The notes beneath the pieces were generated by a model. It did no database searches. It was given only the letters and a program-made list of their open reading frames with translations, and was not told the DNA's origin. The translations under genes and the position numbers were made by a program. A stretch of DNA of 23,008 nt, from contig QNZU01000034.1 in assembly GCA_003978405.1 (NCBI GenBank), positions 1 through 23,008 of the forward strand. The letters run 5' to 3'. Each line of letters starts with the position of its first letter. The first letter of the stretch is position 1. Positions 5,040 to 12,880 of the stretch are shown piece after piece. The DNA is from Sulfurospirillum sp. (GTDB taxonomy: Bacteria; Campylobacterota; Campylobacteria; Campylobacterales; QNZT01).

Positions 5040-7040
5040 TTACTCTTGTGCCAAAACTAATGAGATAAAAAACCTATCCCCTAAAGAGGAGATATTGATA
5101 TTGTTTATATTTTTATCTGTATCAACTATATTTATATCGTCAATATGAGAATTTTCTAAACTATCCAACTTCTCATAAACATTTTTATTTTTATCTAAAA
5201 GTGAGATTCTATCATCTATATTACTATCACTACAAAGAGTAAAAATAGAAAATTTATTTAGTTTATCACCTTTTAAGGCGATATTAACTCTATCTTTAAA
5301 ATTCAGACTTGCTTCTAACCCTTTACTCTTCCACACACCCTCAAAGCCGTTGTATATCTCAATTTTTCTGTTTGGATTGGTACCATTTAACTCTTTTGTA
5401 ATTACTACCAATCTCCATGCACCATCTCCACCAAATCCCTCACTACAAGCCAAATCTGATACTTCATAAATACCTGATTTATATCTTTTGATATAATCTA
5501 ACATATCTACAGAAGCACTGTAGTAGAAAAAATCATCAAAGTTTTTCCAGTATATATCATCTGGTTTAACTCTAAATGTGTGAAAATTGTGATCATCTTT
5601 GTATTTAAAGTTGAGTATTTTTGAGTTTTCAAGCATCTTAGGATCTCTTTTTCTATCTATCTTACCACTCCAAAAAACTCTTGCAAAGATAATCTCTTCA
5701 TTTTTTTGAAGCTTTAAATTTGCACTTGAGATACCCTTTTTGCTGAAGAAAACCTCACTCTTTGCTAGAGATAATTGATCTTTGCAAGATAACCCTACTC
5801 CTTTATAACACAATGCACTATCACCAATATTGATTACTCTTCCATTGGTACTAAACTCTCTAAAAAGTTGCAAAGAAGCTTCATTGTCTGTATCAAAATC
5901 AAGATTAACCACCTCAATACTGCTACTTAATATCTGTTTTGAAATATCCAAAAACAGATCTACATCAATATTTGTATCATCCATCGGAGTTTTTGCTTGG
6001 ATTTTCAAACTTTTATGCTCACCTTTTGAAAGAGATTTTAGTTTACAATTTACAAAATATTTGCTCTGCTTGCACTCCCAATCTTTGCCATCAAATTTTA
6101 TCATCTCAAAATTGCTACTACTGTTTGTCTTTAGAGTCAGTTTTATATCTTTTAGACTCTTTTTAAGTTCACTTGAATTGATATCAATCATATAGGTGTA
6201 ATTTTCAGAAGCTTCAACTCTGTTTTTATCGGTTTTAAAAGTTATTGGTAAATTTTTTGGAATATAATCTTTTTGAACCTCCAACACTATCTCTTTTGAG
6301 ATATTTTTATCTTTGCCAATCAGAATAAATTCACTGATACTAAGCCCTGCTTTTTTTGCTCTTGAGGCAAAAATCACTTCTTTGTTTTTCTTTGCTTTAC
6401 ATACTATTTCACTGCCGATGTTTTTACATATCTTAGAATTGATATATTGAAGGTTTTTATCAAGTTTTATCTTTATTATTCCATCTATTTTAGAGATTAA
6501 CTTAAATCCGACTAGTTCACCAACTTTGGGTTTTTCACTGCTTGGCTGGATTGTAAATTGTGCTTTTTTCTCATCACTACTTTTTTTGTCATCTTTGATA
6601 ATAATTTCAAAGCTATTGGCATCATCAAACTCTTTTTTATTCAAAAATCCTTTTAAAAAAAGTGTCATACCTATCTTTTTTTGTTTGCTTTGTAGCAATT
6701 TTGCTAGAATTTTTATGGATTTTGTTTTGGTGCTTTTTATACTTTTTCTTTTGCATAAAAGAGTGTTTTTCCCACTTTTACAGCTAAAGCCACTGCTTTG
6801 TTCAATCTTTAAAATTTTGATCTCTTGAGGGATATTTCCATCTATTTGAATATTGTTTATATCATTTTTGGTTTTATTTAAGACACTTAACTCAATGATA
6901 AATTTTGAGTTAGGATTTAGCTCTTTTATTTGAGTATTACTTTTAATATCTTTTATATTGATACTCAAATCAATACCATCATCTGCGCCAAAAAGAGTAG
7001 TTGAAAATAGCAGAATCGCAAAAAAATAGTTTTTAAACAT
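5040..7040 (-). CDS. Exported protein with three 118-residue Cys-pair repeats, linked to minor pilins
   Basis: This protein has 666 aa from the ATG at 7038-7040, preceded by GGAG five bases away. An in-frame TTG one codon upstream is too close to GGAG. A signal peptide covers about residues 1-19 (FFAILLFSTTLFGA). Three beta-rich repeats follow, each with a CX8C pair at 87/96, 205/214 and 323/332, giving an exact 118-residue period. They resemble DUF11-type repeat domains of surface proteins. A distinct C-terminal region of about 280 residues contains GGDGAWRLVVITKEL and RKIEIYNGFEGVW. As I recall, similar segments occur at the C-terminus of large DUF11-containing extracellular proteins. It comes first in a run with three minor pilin-like genes. 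In PilVWX clusters the tip adhesin PilY1 occupies a similar place, so a pilus-tip or surface adhesin role is a reasonable guess, not shown. Confidence 0.7.
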   Translation of the reverse strand: MFKNYFFAILLFSTTLFGADDGIDLSINIKDIKSNTQIKELNPNSKFIIELSVLNKTKNDINNIQIDGNIPQEIKILKIEQSSGFSCKSGKNTLLCKRKSIKSTKTKSIKILAKLLQSKQKKIGMTLFLKGFLNKKEFDDANSFEIIIKDDKKSSDEKKAQFTIQPSSEKPKVGELVGFKLISKIDGIIKIKLDKNLQYINSKICKNIGSEIVCKAKKNKEVIFASRAKKAGLSISEFILIGKDKNISKEIVLEVQKDYIPKNLPITFKTDKNRVEASENYTYMIDINSSELKKSLKDIKLTLKTNSSSNFEMIKFDGKDWECKQSKYFVNCKLKSLSKGEHKSLKIQAKTPMDDTNIDVDLFLDISKQILSSSIEVVNLDFDTDNEASLQLFREFSTNGRVINIGDSALCYKGVGLSCKDQLSLAKSEVFFSKKGISSANLKLQKNEEIIFARVFWSGKIDRKRDPKMLENSKILNFKYKDDHNFHTFRVKPDDIYWKNFDDFFYYSASVDMLDYIKRYKSGIYEVSDLACSEGFGGDGAWRLVVITKELNGTNPNRKIEIYNGFEGVWKSKGLEASLNFKDRVNIALKGDKLNKFSIFTLCSDSNIDDRISLLDKNKNVYEKLDSLENSHIDDINIVDTDKNINNINISSLGDRFFISLVLAQE

Positions 7041-7043
7041 CAA

Positions 7044-7086
7044 AACTCCGATATTTGAATTTTATCTATTTTCTATATCGGAAGTT
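7044..7086 (-). promoter_or_regulatory. Hairpin covering the ribosome-binding site of the 666-aa protein
   Basis: Read on the minus strand, AACTTCCGATAT (7086-7075) can pair with ATATCGGAGTT (7054-7044), with one bulged base and a 20-base loop. The second arm contains GGAG, the ribosome-binding site, and runs to within four bases of the ATG. Four T residues overlap the end of the stem. It can be read as a terminator after the upstream gene, or as a leader hairpin that hides the ribosome-binding site. Confidence 0.6.
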
Positions 7087-7109
7087 TTTCTAAATAATTT
7101 AATAAAATA

Positions 7110-7553
7110 TTAAAAATTATTTAATATTTTTAAATCTGAAGGATTTATCGAGAGTAGATTGATATAACGATTTTTTTCATTTTGAAACTCATCAACGATA
7201 AATAGCCCCTTTAGAGTTCTATCATCTTTATTATAGATAAAGTTTTTTTTACCATCTTCTGCAAAGATCACTCGATACTCTACTTTTGGATCTTTCAGTC
7301 CAGTAAAATGTATATAATTTGAACTGTTTAGATCTTCCAAAAAACTCTCATTTTGATTTTTGCTAAGGATCAAATCACAAAAGACCGCTTTTTTATTGTT
7401 GATTTTTAAAAAATCATAAAGTAGCATCCTATTCTCCCTATGAGTTAAATCACTCTTAATAGAAGGAACTTTATCTTTTAAATAACTCTTTATTGCAAGA
7501 CTTGCCAAAATCAAAACTATCAAAACTACAATTATCTTTACTAACTTACTCAT
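7110..7553 (-). CDS. Conserved-looking membrane-anchored protein of unknown function
   Basis: This 147-aa protein has an N-terminal hydrophobic segment (residues 5-22, IVVLIVLILASLAIKSYL) that should act as a membrane anchor or uncleaved signal. A soluble domain of about 120 residues faces the periplasm. No catalytic motif is recognised. Its ATG overlaps the end of the lolC-like gene by eight bases (ATGAGTAA) and has only a weak ribosome-binding site, so its translation is probably coupled to the permease. That placement hints at a link with envelope or lipoprotein traffic. It could equally be a passenger of the secA operon. Confidence 0.6.
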   Translation of the reverse strand: MSKLVKIIVVLIVLILASLAIKSYLKDKVPSIKSDLTHRENRMLLYDFLKINNKKAVFCDLILSKNQNESFLEDLNSSNYIHFTGLKDPKVEYRVIFAEDGKKNFIYNKDDRTLKGLFIVDEFQNEKNRYINLLSINPSDLKILNNF

Positions 7554-8748
7554 TTCTTAGTGTCTCCAATACATCAATATCTGTAGCCTTTTTTGCAGGA
7601 TAAAAGGATGATAGCACTACTATCACAACAGCTCCAATCACAATAGAGATAAAATCTGTCATTGATAGATCTATAGGCAGCTTTGAGGTCATATAGACAT
7701 CTGCTGGCAGTGTGATTATATCAAAATGGGACAAAAGATAGAGTCCAAACAGCCCCAAAAATACTCCAAACAACACTCCTGCACCACCTATGACACTACC
7801 AAGAAGGAAAAATGCTCTCTTTATCTCACTCTTACTCGCACCAAGAGATAGAAGCAGTGCGATCTCTCTTCTTCTGTTCATCACTGTCATTAATAAAGAT
7901 GAGATGATATTCAAACTCGCTACCAAAACAATCAGCATAAGCACGATAAAAAGAGCCTTTTTTTCCATAGCCATCGCTGCAAAAAGATTCCCATTTTGTT
8001 GCCACCAACCAATGGTACCAAAAGTGGGAGATATAAAATCTCTTATCTTTTTAATATCTTCCATTGGATGAGGAGTTCTAACATGAATACCGTCATATTG
8101 ATCTATTGGAAGCCTTAAAACTTTTTGTAAGCCCTCTATTGTCGTATAGATATATGCATTATCATATGCTTGCATACCGGAGTCAAACTCTCCCTTTAAC
8201 TTAAATCTTTTCATTGTAGGCATAGTTGAAAAACCGCCTGGCTCTACCTTTGTAAATAAAAGTGTAACTTTGTCGTCATTCATCAAAGCAAATGACTCAA
8301 CCAATCCCTTTCCCATAATCATATCAAACTTATTATCTATCTTTGAGTTTTCAAGAGCTTTTTTGACTATCTTGTTAATTTTTGCTTCACTGTCAAAATC
8401 TACTCCAAAGATCATCGCACCCTCAAGTTCATTTCCATTTTTGACAATCACCTGCGATTCTATATAGGGGCTGAAGATAAAATCAGGAAATCTATTTTTT
8501 AAAAGTTCCAACTCCTTTTTGTCAATCTTATAATCAAGAGATGTAGGAAGTATGGTGATTGGGTAATTCATAGTAGAGATTCTATCTTTGAACTCTTTTG
8601 CAGTTCCATTCATAATAGCCATAGATATTATCAAAACCATAAGACCGATCGATACACCCAAAAATGCCAAAATAGCAGATATCGTGATAAAAGGTTGAGA
8701 TTTATCAAATCTCAAATACTTTTTTACTAAATAAGGGACTAAACTCAT
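7546..8748 (-). CDS. lolC: Lipoprotein-releasing ABC transporter permease, LolC/LolE family
   Basis: This 400-aa inner-membrane permease has the four-helix MacB/LolCE layout. One helix lies near residues 23-48, followed by a large periplasmic domain (about 50-265). Three helices follow near 268-290, 315-340 and 365-385, with the FtsX-type stretch NRRREIALLLSLGASKSEI between the second and third. LolCDE lifts mature lipoproteins out of the inner membrane and hands them to LolA. The ATG overlaps the secA stop as TAATG, and lolA lies divergently beyond secA, supporting a Lol role over a generic MacB-type exporter. The ATPase LolD is not in the window. Only one permease gene is present here, so it may work as a homodimer. 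Confidence 0.88.
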   Translation of the reverse strand: MSLVPYLVKKYLRFDKSQPFITISAILAFLGVSIGLMVLIISMAIMNGTAKEFKDRISTMNYPITILPTSLDYKIDKKELELLKNRFPDFIFSPYIESQVIVKNGNELEGAMIFGVDFDSEAKINKIVKKALENSKIDNKFDMIMGKGLVESFALMNDDKVTLLFTKVEPGGFSTMPTMKRFKLKGEFDSGMQAYDNAYIYTTIEGLQKVLRLPIDQYDGIHVRTPHPMEDIKKIRDFISPTFGTIGWWQQNGNLFAAMAMEKKALFIVLMLIVLVASLNIISSLLMTVMNRRREIALLLSLGASKSEIKRAFFLLGSVIGGAGVLFGVFLGLFGLYLLSHFDIITLPADVYMTSKLPIDLSMTDFISIVIGAVVIVVLSSFYPAKKATDIDVLETLRNE

Positions 8749-11366
8749 TACTTATCTTGGGCTAGTAATCCTCTTTTTGGACCACTCTTTCCACAACAAT
8801 CCTTATATTTTTTACCACTACCACATGGGCAAGGATCATTTCTGGCAATTTTTTTATCCTGAGGAGCTAAAACATCTTCATGATTTAACTCTAAATCAGC
8901 TTGTGCCTGTGCTTCAAGTTCTTGAACCATTTTTTCAAGCATCTGCTGTCTCTCCTGCTCATCTCTATCCTCTTTTAGTTGAACAAGATGCAAAGTTTTA
9001 ATTCCCTCAGCCTTAATTCGCTCAATCAAACTCATAAAGAGTTCATAACTCTCTTTTTTATACTCTACAAGAGGATCTTTTTGGTTATAGCTTCTTAGCC
9101 CGATACCGGTTTTCATCAAATCCATCTGTCTTAGATGGCTTCTCCATGCTTCATCGACAGTTTGAAGATAGACAATCCTCTCTATCTCATCTCTTTGCTT
9201 CTCATCAATCACACTCATCTTCTGCTCATACATATCGGTAAGGACATTGACTATCTCTTCGTGTATTTGGGTCGCATCTTTGTTCTTAAACTGTTCAAGA
9301 TCAGCTTCAAGATAGAGCTCCTCTTTTAAAAGAGCCACCAATTTCTCCAAATCATACTCTTCTTCAGGTAGAGCTTCTAAGATATTTGCTTCTGAGAGGA
9401 TCTGCCACACATAATCTCTTCTGTTTGACTCTATTTTTGATTTTATATCATAGTTAGGATCGAGTAGATTGTTTCTATATTTATAGACCACTTTTCTCTG
9501 CTCATTTGCTACATCATCATACTCTAAAATATGTTTTCTTGATTCATAGTGAAGATTTTCAACCTTCTTTTGTGCATTTTCAACAGCTCTTGTGACCATC
9601 TTTGACTCGATATGCTCACCCTCTTCTATACCAAGCCTCTCCATAATGCTTTTTATCTTGTCACTTCCAAAGATTCTAAGCAAATTATCTTCAAGGGAGA
9701 GATAAAATTGACTAGCTCCTGGATCACCTTGTCGTCCCGATCTTCCTCTTAGTTGATTATCTATTCTTCTACTTTCGTGCCTTTCAGTTCCTATGATATA
9801 AAGACCACCAAGAGATTTCACCTCATCATCAACTTTGATATCTACTCCCCGTCCTGCCATATTTGTAGCAACAGTAACTGCACCTTTTACACCCGCTTGT
9901 TCGATAATCTTCGCCTCTTGCTCATGCTGCTTTGCATTTAAGACTGAGTGAGGAATCTTCTCCTTTTTTAAGAGTTCATGCAAAAGCTCACTCTTCTCAA
10001 TCGATGCCGTTCCTACAAGAACTGGTTGACCTGTCTTTTGAAGCTCTTTGATCTTCTCAATGACTGCATTGAACTTCTCTCTTTCACTCTTATAGATAAG
10101 ATCATTTTTATCAGCTCTTTTTATCGGAACATTTGTAGGGATAGAGACAACTTCAAGTCCGTAAATTTGTGAAAACTCAGTCGCTTCGGTTTGAGCAGTT
10201 CCTGTCATTCCGGCAAGTTTGTCATACATTCTAAAGTAGTTTTGAAATGTGATGTCGGCTAGAGTTTGAGACTCCTCCTGAACCACTACACCCTCTTTGG
10301 CTTCAAGTGCCTGGTGTAGCCCTTCACTAAATCTCCTGCCCTCACTAAGCCTTCCGGTAAACTCATCGATGATAATCACCTCACCATCTTTTACCACATA
10401 GTCCACATCTTTGTGAAATAGATAGTTTGCCTTTAGAGCTTGATCCATGTGGTGAGATAAAACAGCATTATCTATACTGTATAGATTTTCTACACCAAAA
10501 CCTTTCTCAGCCTTTTCAATTCCCTTTTCAGTGAGATAGACACTCTTGTTTTTCTCATCTTTTACAAAATCACCTGTTTCGACTTTTGGCTGTTTTTTCT
10601 CATCATATTCAGTTACCTCTTTTAGAGTCAAAGCGATCTCATTTGCCTTTTGATAATGTTCAAGATTTTTATTTGTGGGACCTGAGATAATAAGAGGAGT
10701 TCTAGCCTCATCTATCAAGATAGAGTCAACCTCATCCACAATTACATAATTGTGCTCTCTTTGAACTTTCTCTTCAAGAGAGTATTTCATATTGTCTCTT
10801 AGGTAATCAAAACCAAACTCGTTATTGGTACCATATGTGATATCAGCAGAATATTGGGCTTTTCTTTGCATATCATCATCGATATCGTTAGTAATTACTC
10901 CAACACTATATCCCAAAAATTTATAGATCTCCCCCATATCCTCGGCATCTCTTTTGGCTAGATAGTCGTTGACCGTAACCAGATGAACACCCTTGCCGGT
11001 CATCGCATTTAATACTATGGGTAAAGTAGCAACAAGTGTCTTACCCTCACCGGTTTTCATCTCAGCGATATTTCCATCATGCAAAACCATACCACCGATC
11101 ATCTGCACATCAAAATGTCTCATATTTTTGACTCTCTTGCTCACCTCTCTTGTGATAGCAAATGAGTCATTTAAAACATCATCCAGGCTCTTTTGACCAC
11201 TATTTACAGACTCTTTTAGTTTATTAAAAGCTGTTTTTAGTTCATCATCACTCATCTTCTCATATTTAGGCTCAAGAGCATTGATTTTTTCGACTCTTGA
11301 TCTATATTTTTTTACTATTTTATCATTTTTTGTTCCAAAAATTTTCCCGGCGATGGAGGATATCAT
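8748..11366 (-). CDS. secA: Protein translocase ATPase SecA
   Basis: This 872-aa protein is a full-length SecA, the cytosolic motor that pushes preproteins through SecYEG. The Walker A motif MKTGEGKT is at residues 104-111 and the Walker B DEVD at 211-214. Further landmarks are YGTNNEFGFDYLRDN just before Walker B, then the TGTA, NMAGRGVDIKV and GRSGRQGDPG motor motifs. The C-terminal SEC-C zinc tail CPCGSGKKYKDCC has ligands Cys846, 848, 857 and 858. AAGGA lies nine bases before the ATG. It overlaps the lolC-like gene by one base. No clear -10 box is seen upstream; a TAAAAT-like hexamer on the minus strand near 11430 is only a weak candidate. Confidence 0.98.
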   Translation of the reverse strand: MISSIAGKIFGTKNDKIVKKYRSRVEKINALEPKYEKMSDDELKTAFNKLKESVNSGQKSLDDVLNDSFAITREVSKRVKNMRHFDVQMIGGMVLHDGNIAEMKTGEGKTLVATLPIVLNAMTGKGVHLVTVNDYLAKRDAEDMGEIYKFLGYSVGVITNDIDDDMQRKAQYSADITYGTNNEFGFDYLRDNMKYSLEEKVQREHNYVIVDEVDSILIDEARTPLIISGPTNKNLEHYQKANEIALTLKEVTEYDEKKQPKVETGDFVKDEKNKSVYLTEKGIEKAEKGFGVENLYSIDNAVLSHHMDQALKANYLFHKDVDYVVKDGEVIIIDEFTGRLSEGRRFSEGLHQALEAKEGVVVQEESQTLADITFQNYFRMYDKLAGMTGTAQTEATEFSQIYGLEVVSIPTNVPIKRADKNDLIYKSEREKFNAVIEKIKELQKTGQPVLVGTASIEKSELLHELLKKEKIPHSVLNAKQHEQEAKIIEQAGVKGAVTVATNMAGRGVDIKVDDEVKSLGGLYIIGTERHESRRIDNQLRGRSGRQGDPGASQFYLSLEDNLLRIFGSDKIKSIMERLGIEEGEHIESKMVTRAVENAQKKVENLHYESRKHILEYDDVANEQRKVVYKYRNNLLDPNYDIKSKIESNRRDYVWQILSEANILEALPEEEYDLEKLVALLKEELYLEADLEQFKNKDATQIHEEIVNVLTDMYEQKMSVIDEKQRDEIERIVYLQTVDEAWRSHLRQMDLMKTGIGLRSYNQKDPLVEYKKESYELFMSLIERIKAEGIKTLHLVQLKEDRDEQERQQMLEKMVQELEAQAQADLELNHEDVLAPQDKKIARNDPCPCGSGKKYKDCCGKSGPKRGLLAQDK

Positions 11367-11483
11367 TGATCCGTGTCCTTGTTTGTAAGATTTTAGTTAA
11401 ATACTTTAACAAAATATAACTAATCTATTTTAACAGATATTTAATTTTGATTTGCTAAAGTCTAGTAAACTTGATACTAGAAT

Positions 11484-11595
11484 CCTCTGAATTACTTCCT
11501 GCTTTCAAACGGCTTTATGGCGGGTATCCCAAAATTTCATAGAAATTTTGACCCTTCCATTGCAGAGGTTATTCAATCATGAAGTAATTCAGAGG
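11484..11595. repeat. 112-bp imperfect palindrome between secA and lolA
   Basis: The end arms CCTCTGAATTACTTC (11484-11498) and GAAGTAATTCAGAGG (11581-11595) are perfect 15-bp reverse complements. The centre holds a 9-bp stem with a 3-base loop, CAAAATTTC-ATA-GAAATTTTG (11530-11550). Scattered pairing connects the two. There is no ORF inside. The right end abuts the lolA -10 box, so the element fills the place of upstream promoter sequence. A separate small inverted repeat, TCTAGTA/TACTAGA with a 7-base loop, lies at 11461-11481. It does not share sequence with the palindrome at 714-880. MITE-like element or structured RNA are both possible. Confidence 0.8.
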
Positions 11596-11596
11596 G

Positions 11597-11602
11597 TATA
11601 AT
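11597..11602 (+). promoter_or_regulatory. Probable -10 box of lolA
   Basis: TATAAT preceded by GGG lies 26 bases before the lolA ATG, giving a short leader of about 20 bases. It directly follows the right arm of the 112-bp palindrome, whose arm would occupy the -35 zone. Confidence 0.6.
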
Positions 11603-11628
11603 ATCGACAAAACATTAGAGGAAATTAA

Positions 11629-12159
11629 ATGAAAATTAAACTATTTTTAGCAATATCGATTATAAGCACACTAAATCTTAGTGCAAAACTGTTAAATATA
11701 GAGACTATAGAGTCAGACTTTACTCAAATTGTAACAAATGACCAAAATGCCAAAGTATCATACAAAGGTAAGCTGTATGCTAGTAAAAAGAACAACAAAG
11801 CTCTTTGGGAGTATATCTCCCCGGTAAAAAAAGAGATCTACTACAAAGGAGATGGGAAAATCGTTATCATTGAACCTGAACTAGAACAAGCAGTATTTGC
11901 AAAATTGCATAAAGTACCAAATATACTAAGACTTCTTCAAAGTGCGAAAAAAGATGGTAAAGATAAACTACTGACCAAATTCAACGGTATCACTTATCAT
12001 ATCAAAACAAACGACGGAAAAATTAGTTCGATAAATTATACAGATGAGATGAAAAACAGAGTCAATATCATATTTTCAAATGAAAAAATAAACGAGAAAA
12101 TCAATAAAAGTATCTTTGCATACTCAATACCAAATAGTTACGATATCATAGAGCAGTAA
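11629..12159 (+). CDS. lolA: Outer-membrane lipoprotein carrier protein LolA
   Basis: This 176-aa protein has a cleavable signal peptide (KLFLAISIISTLNLSA, residues 4-19) and a LolA-type half-barrel. The conserved beginning IESDFTQIV is followed by VSYKGKLYASKKNNKALWEYISPVKKEIYYKGDG split over strands, which is the usual core. LolA shuttles lipoproteins across the periplasm from LolCDE to the outer membrane. GAGG seven bases before the ATG supports this start. It is divergent from secA and the lolC-like gene, so export, release and transport of lipoproteins are grouped here. Its length is slightly short for the family but complete, and its stop codon lies in a small hairpin shared with the convergent gene. 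Confidence 0.9.
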   Translation: MKIKLFLAISIISTLNLSAKLLNIETIESDFTQIVTNDQNAKVSYKGKLYASKKNNKALWEYISPVKKEIYYKGDGKIVIIEPELEQAVFAKLHKVPNILRLLQSAKKDGKDKLLTKFNGITYHIKTNDGKISSINYTDEMKNRVNIIFSNEKINEKINKSIFAYSIPNSYDIIEQ

Positions 12160-12172
12160 GCATTAAGCTTAC
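12156..12172. terminator. Small hairpin holding stop codons of lolA and convergent mepK-like gene
   Basis: GTAAGC / GCTTAC is a perfect 6-bp stem with a 5-base loop. The lolA stop TAA (12157-12159) and the stop of the minus-strand gene (complement of 12169-12171) sit in opposite arms. It is short and lacks a T-run, so a terminator role is uncertain. Confidence 0.35.
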
Positions 12173-12744
12173 CCTCTTCTCCAAGATCTTACTGGTCCTA
12201 CATCTACATGAACAAAACCGTGTCTAGGGTAGTAACCTACTCCACCTTTTTGAAGTCCTATTGCAATATCTCTTAATTTTCTAAGAGATACATGAGGGAC
12301 ATTAATATCAACTGCCATTCCTTTAATATGGTAACTGTTTTTAGCTACACCCTCACTTTTTCTTCTGAGCATGTCATTGGTTCTTTTTGTTCTATAACCC
12401 GAAAGCACATTAAACTCAACATCATGACCGATATGTTGTTTGATTTCGTATAAAAGGTTGATAAGTTTTACATCAATTCTAGTGATCTCTTTTGCACGAT
12501 AATCAACAAGTGCCTTGTTTACCTCAAAAAGACCGCTTAACTTATAGTAATTTTTCTCAAAAAATGGAGCATAAAAAGTCTTGTTTAAATGAACATTGTG
12601 AAGTTTTAATACTTTGGTACTACTTTGAGCAAATAGCTCATCACAACTTAGCATTGCTCCACTGGTAATAATTGCAGATTTCTTCAAAAAGCTTCTTCTT
12701 GAAATCTCAACTGTTTTTGCTTTTTGCACTATATCTCTATCCAA
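12169..12744 (-). CDS. Tat-exported M15-family murein hydrolase, MepK/YcbK type
   Basis: This 191-aa protein belongs to the DUF882/peptidase M15 group. An N-terminal twin-arginine signal (SRRSFLKKS, Arg16-Arg17) and hydrophobic stretch suggest folded export by Tat. The zinc-site pattern is visible: SGYRT at 115-119, then His139 and Asp146 in SYHIKGMAVDIN, and His179 in GFVHVDVG. E. coli MepK (YcbK) cleaves 3-3 peptide cross-links in peptidoglycan. It lies beside the ldtD gene there, as it does here, which strengthens the call. The start is TTG (12742-12744), with AAGGAGAG six bases upstream; there is no better ATG. A gap of 136 bases with its own probable promoter separates it from the transpeptidase gene. 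Confidence 0.85.
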   Translation of the reverse strand: MDRDIVQKAKTVEISRRSFLKKSAIITSGAMLSCDELFAQSSTKVLKLHNVHLNKTFYAPFFEKNYYKLSGLFEVNKALVDYRAKEITRIDVKLINLLYEIKQHIGHDVEFNVLSGYRTKRTNDMLRRKSEGVAKNSYHIKGMAVDINVPHVSLRKLRDIAIGLQKGGVGYYPRHGFVHVDVGPVRSWRRG

Positions 12745-12813
12745 AATAAGCTCTCCTTGGAATTAGATAAAATATTTTTAATTTTAGTCAAATAATTAAA
12801 CTTAACGAGCGTG

Positions 12814-12819
12814 ATTATA
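12814..12819 (-). promoter_or_regulatory. Probable -10 box of the mepK-like gene
   Basis: On the minus strand, GC-TATAAT-CACG lies about 70 bases before the TTG start, predicting a leader of roughly 60 bases. The rest of this gap is AT-rich with no further clear signal. Confidence 0.5.
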
Positions 12820-12880
12820 GCTAAATTAAGTATACAGTATCCTTGAATTGTATAATAAAATATAAAAATTAATATTTTTT

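Noticed and set aside
5830..6828. Several plus-strand open frames opposite the 666-aa protein
   Set aside because: They arise from the Lys/Ile/Ser-rich codons on the other strand, lack ribosome-binding sites and have no recognisable motifs.
11461..11481. Inverted repeat TCTAGTA/TACTAGA as an operator or terminator for secA
   Set aside because: The arms are 7 bases with a 7-base loop in AT-rich DNA; nothing ties it to a promoter or a T-run, so it is only noted in the palindrome entry.
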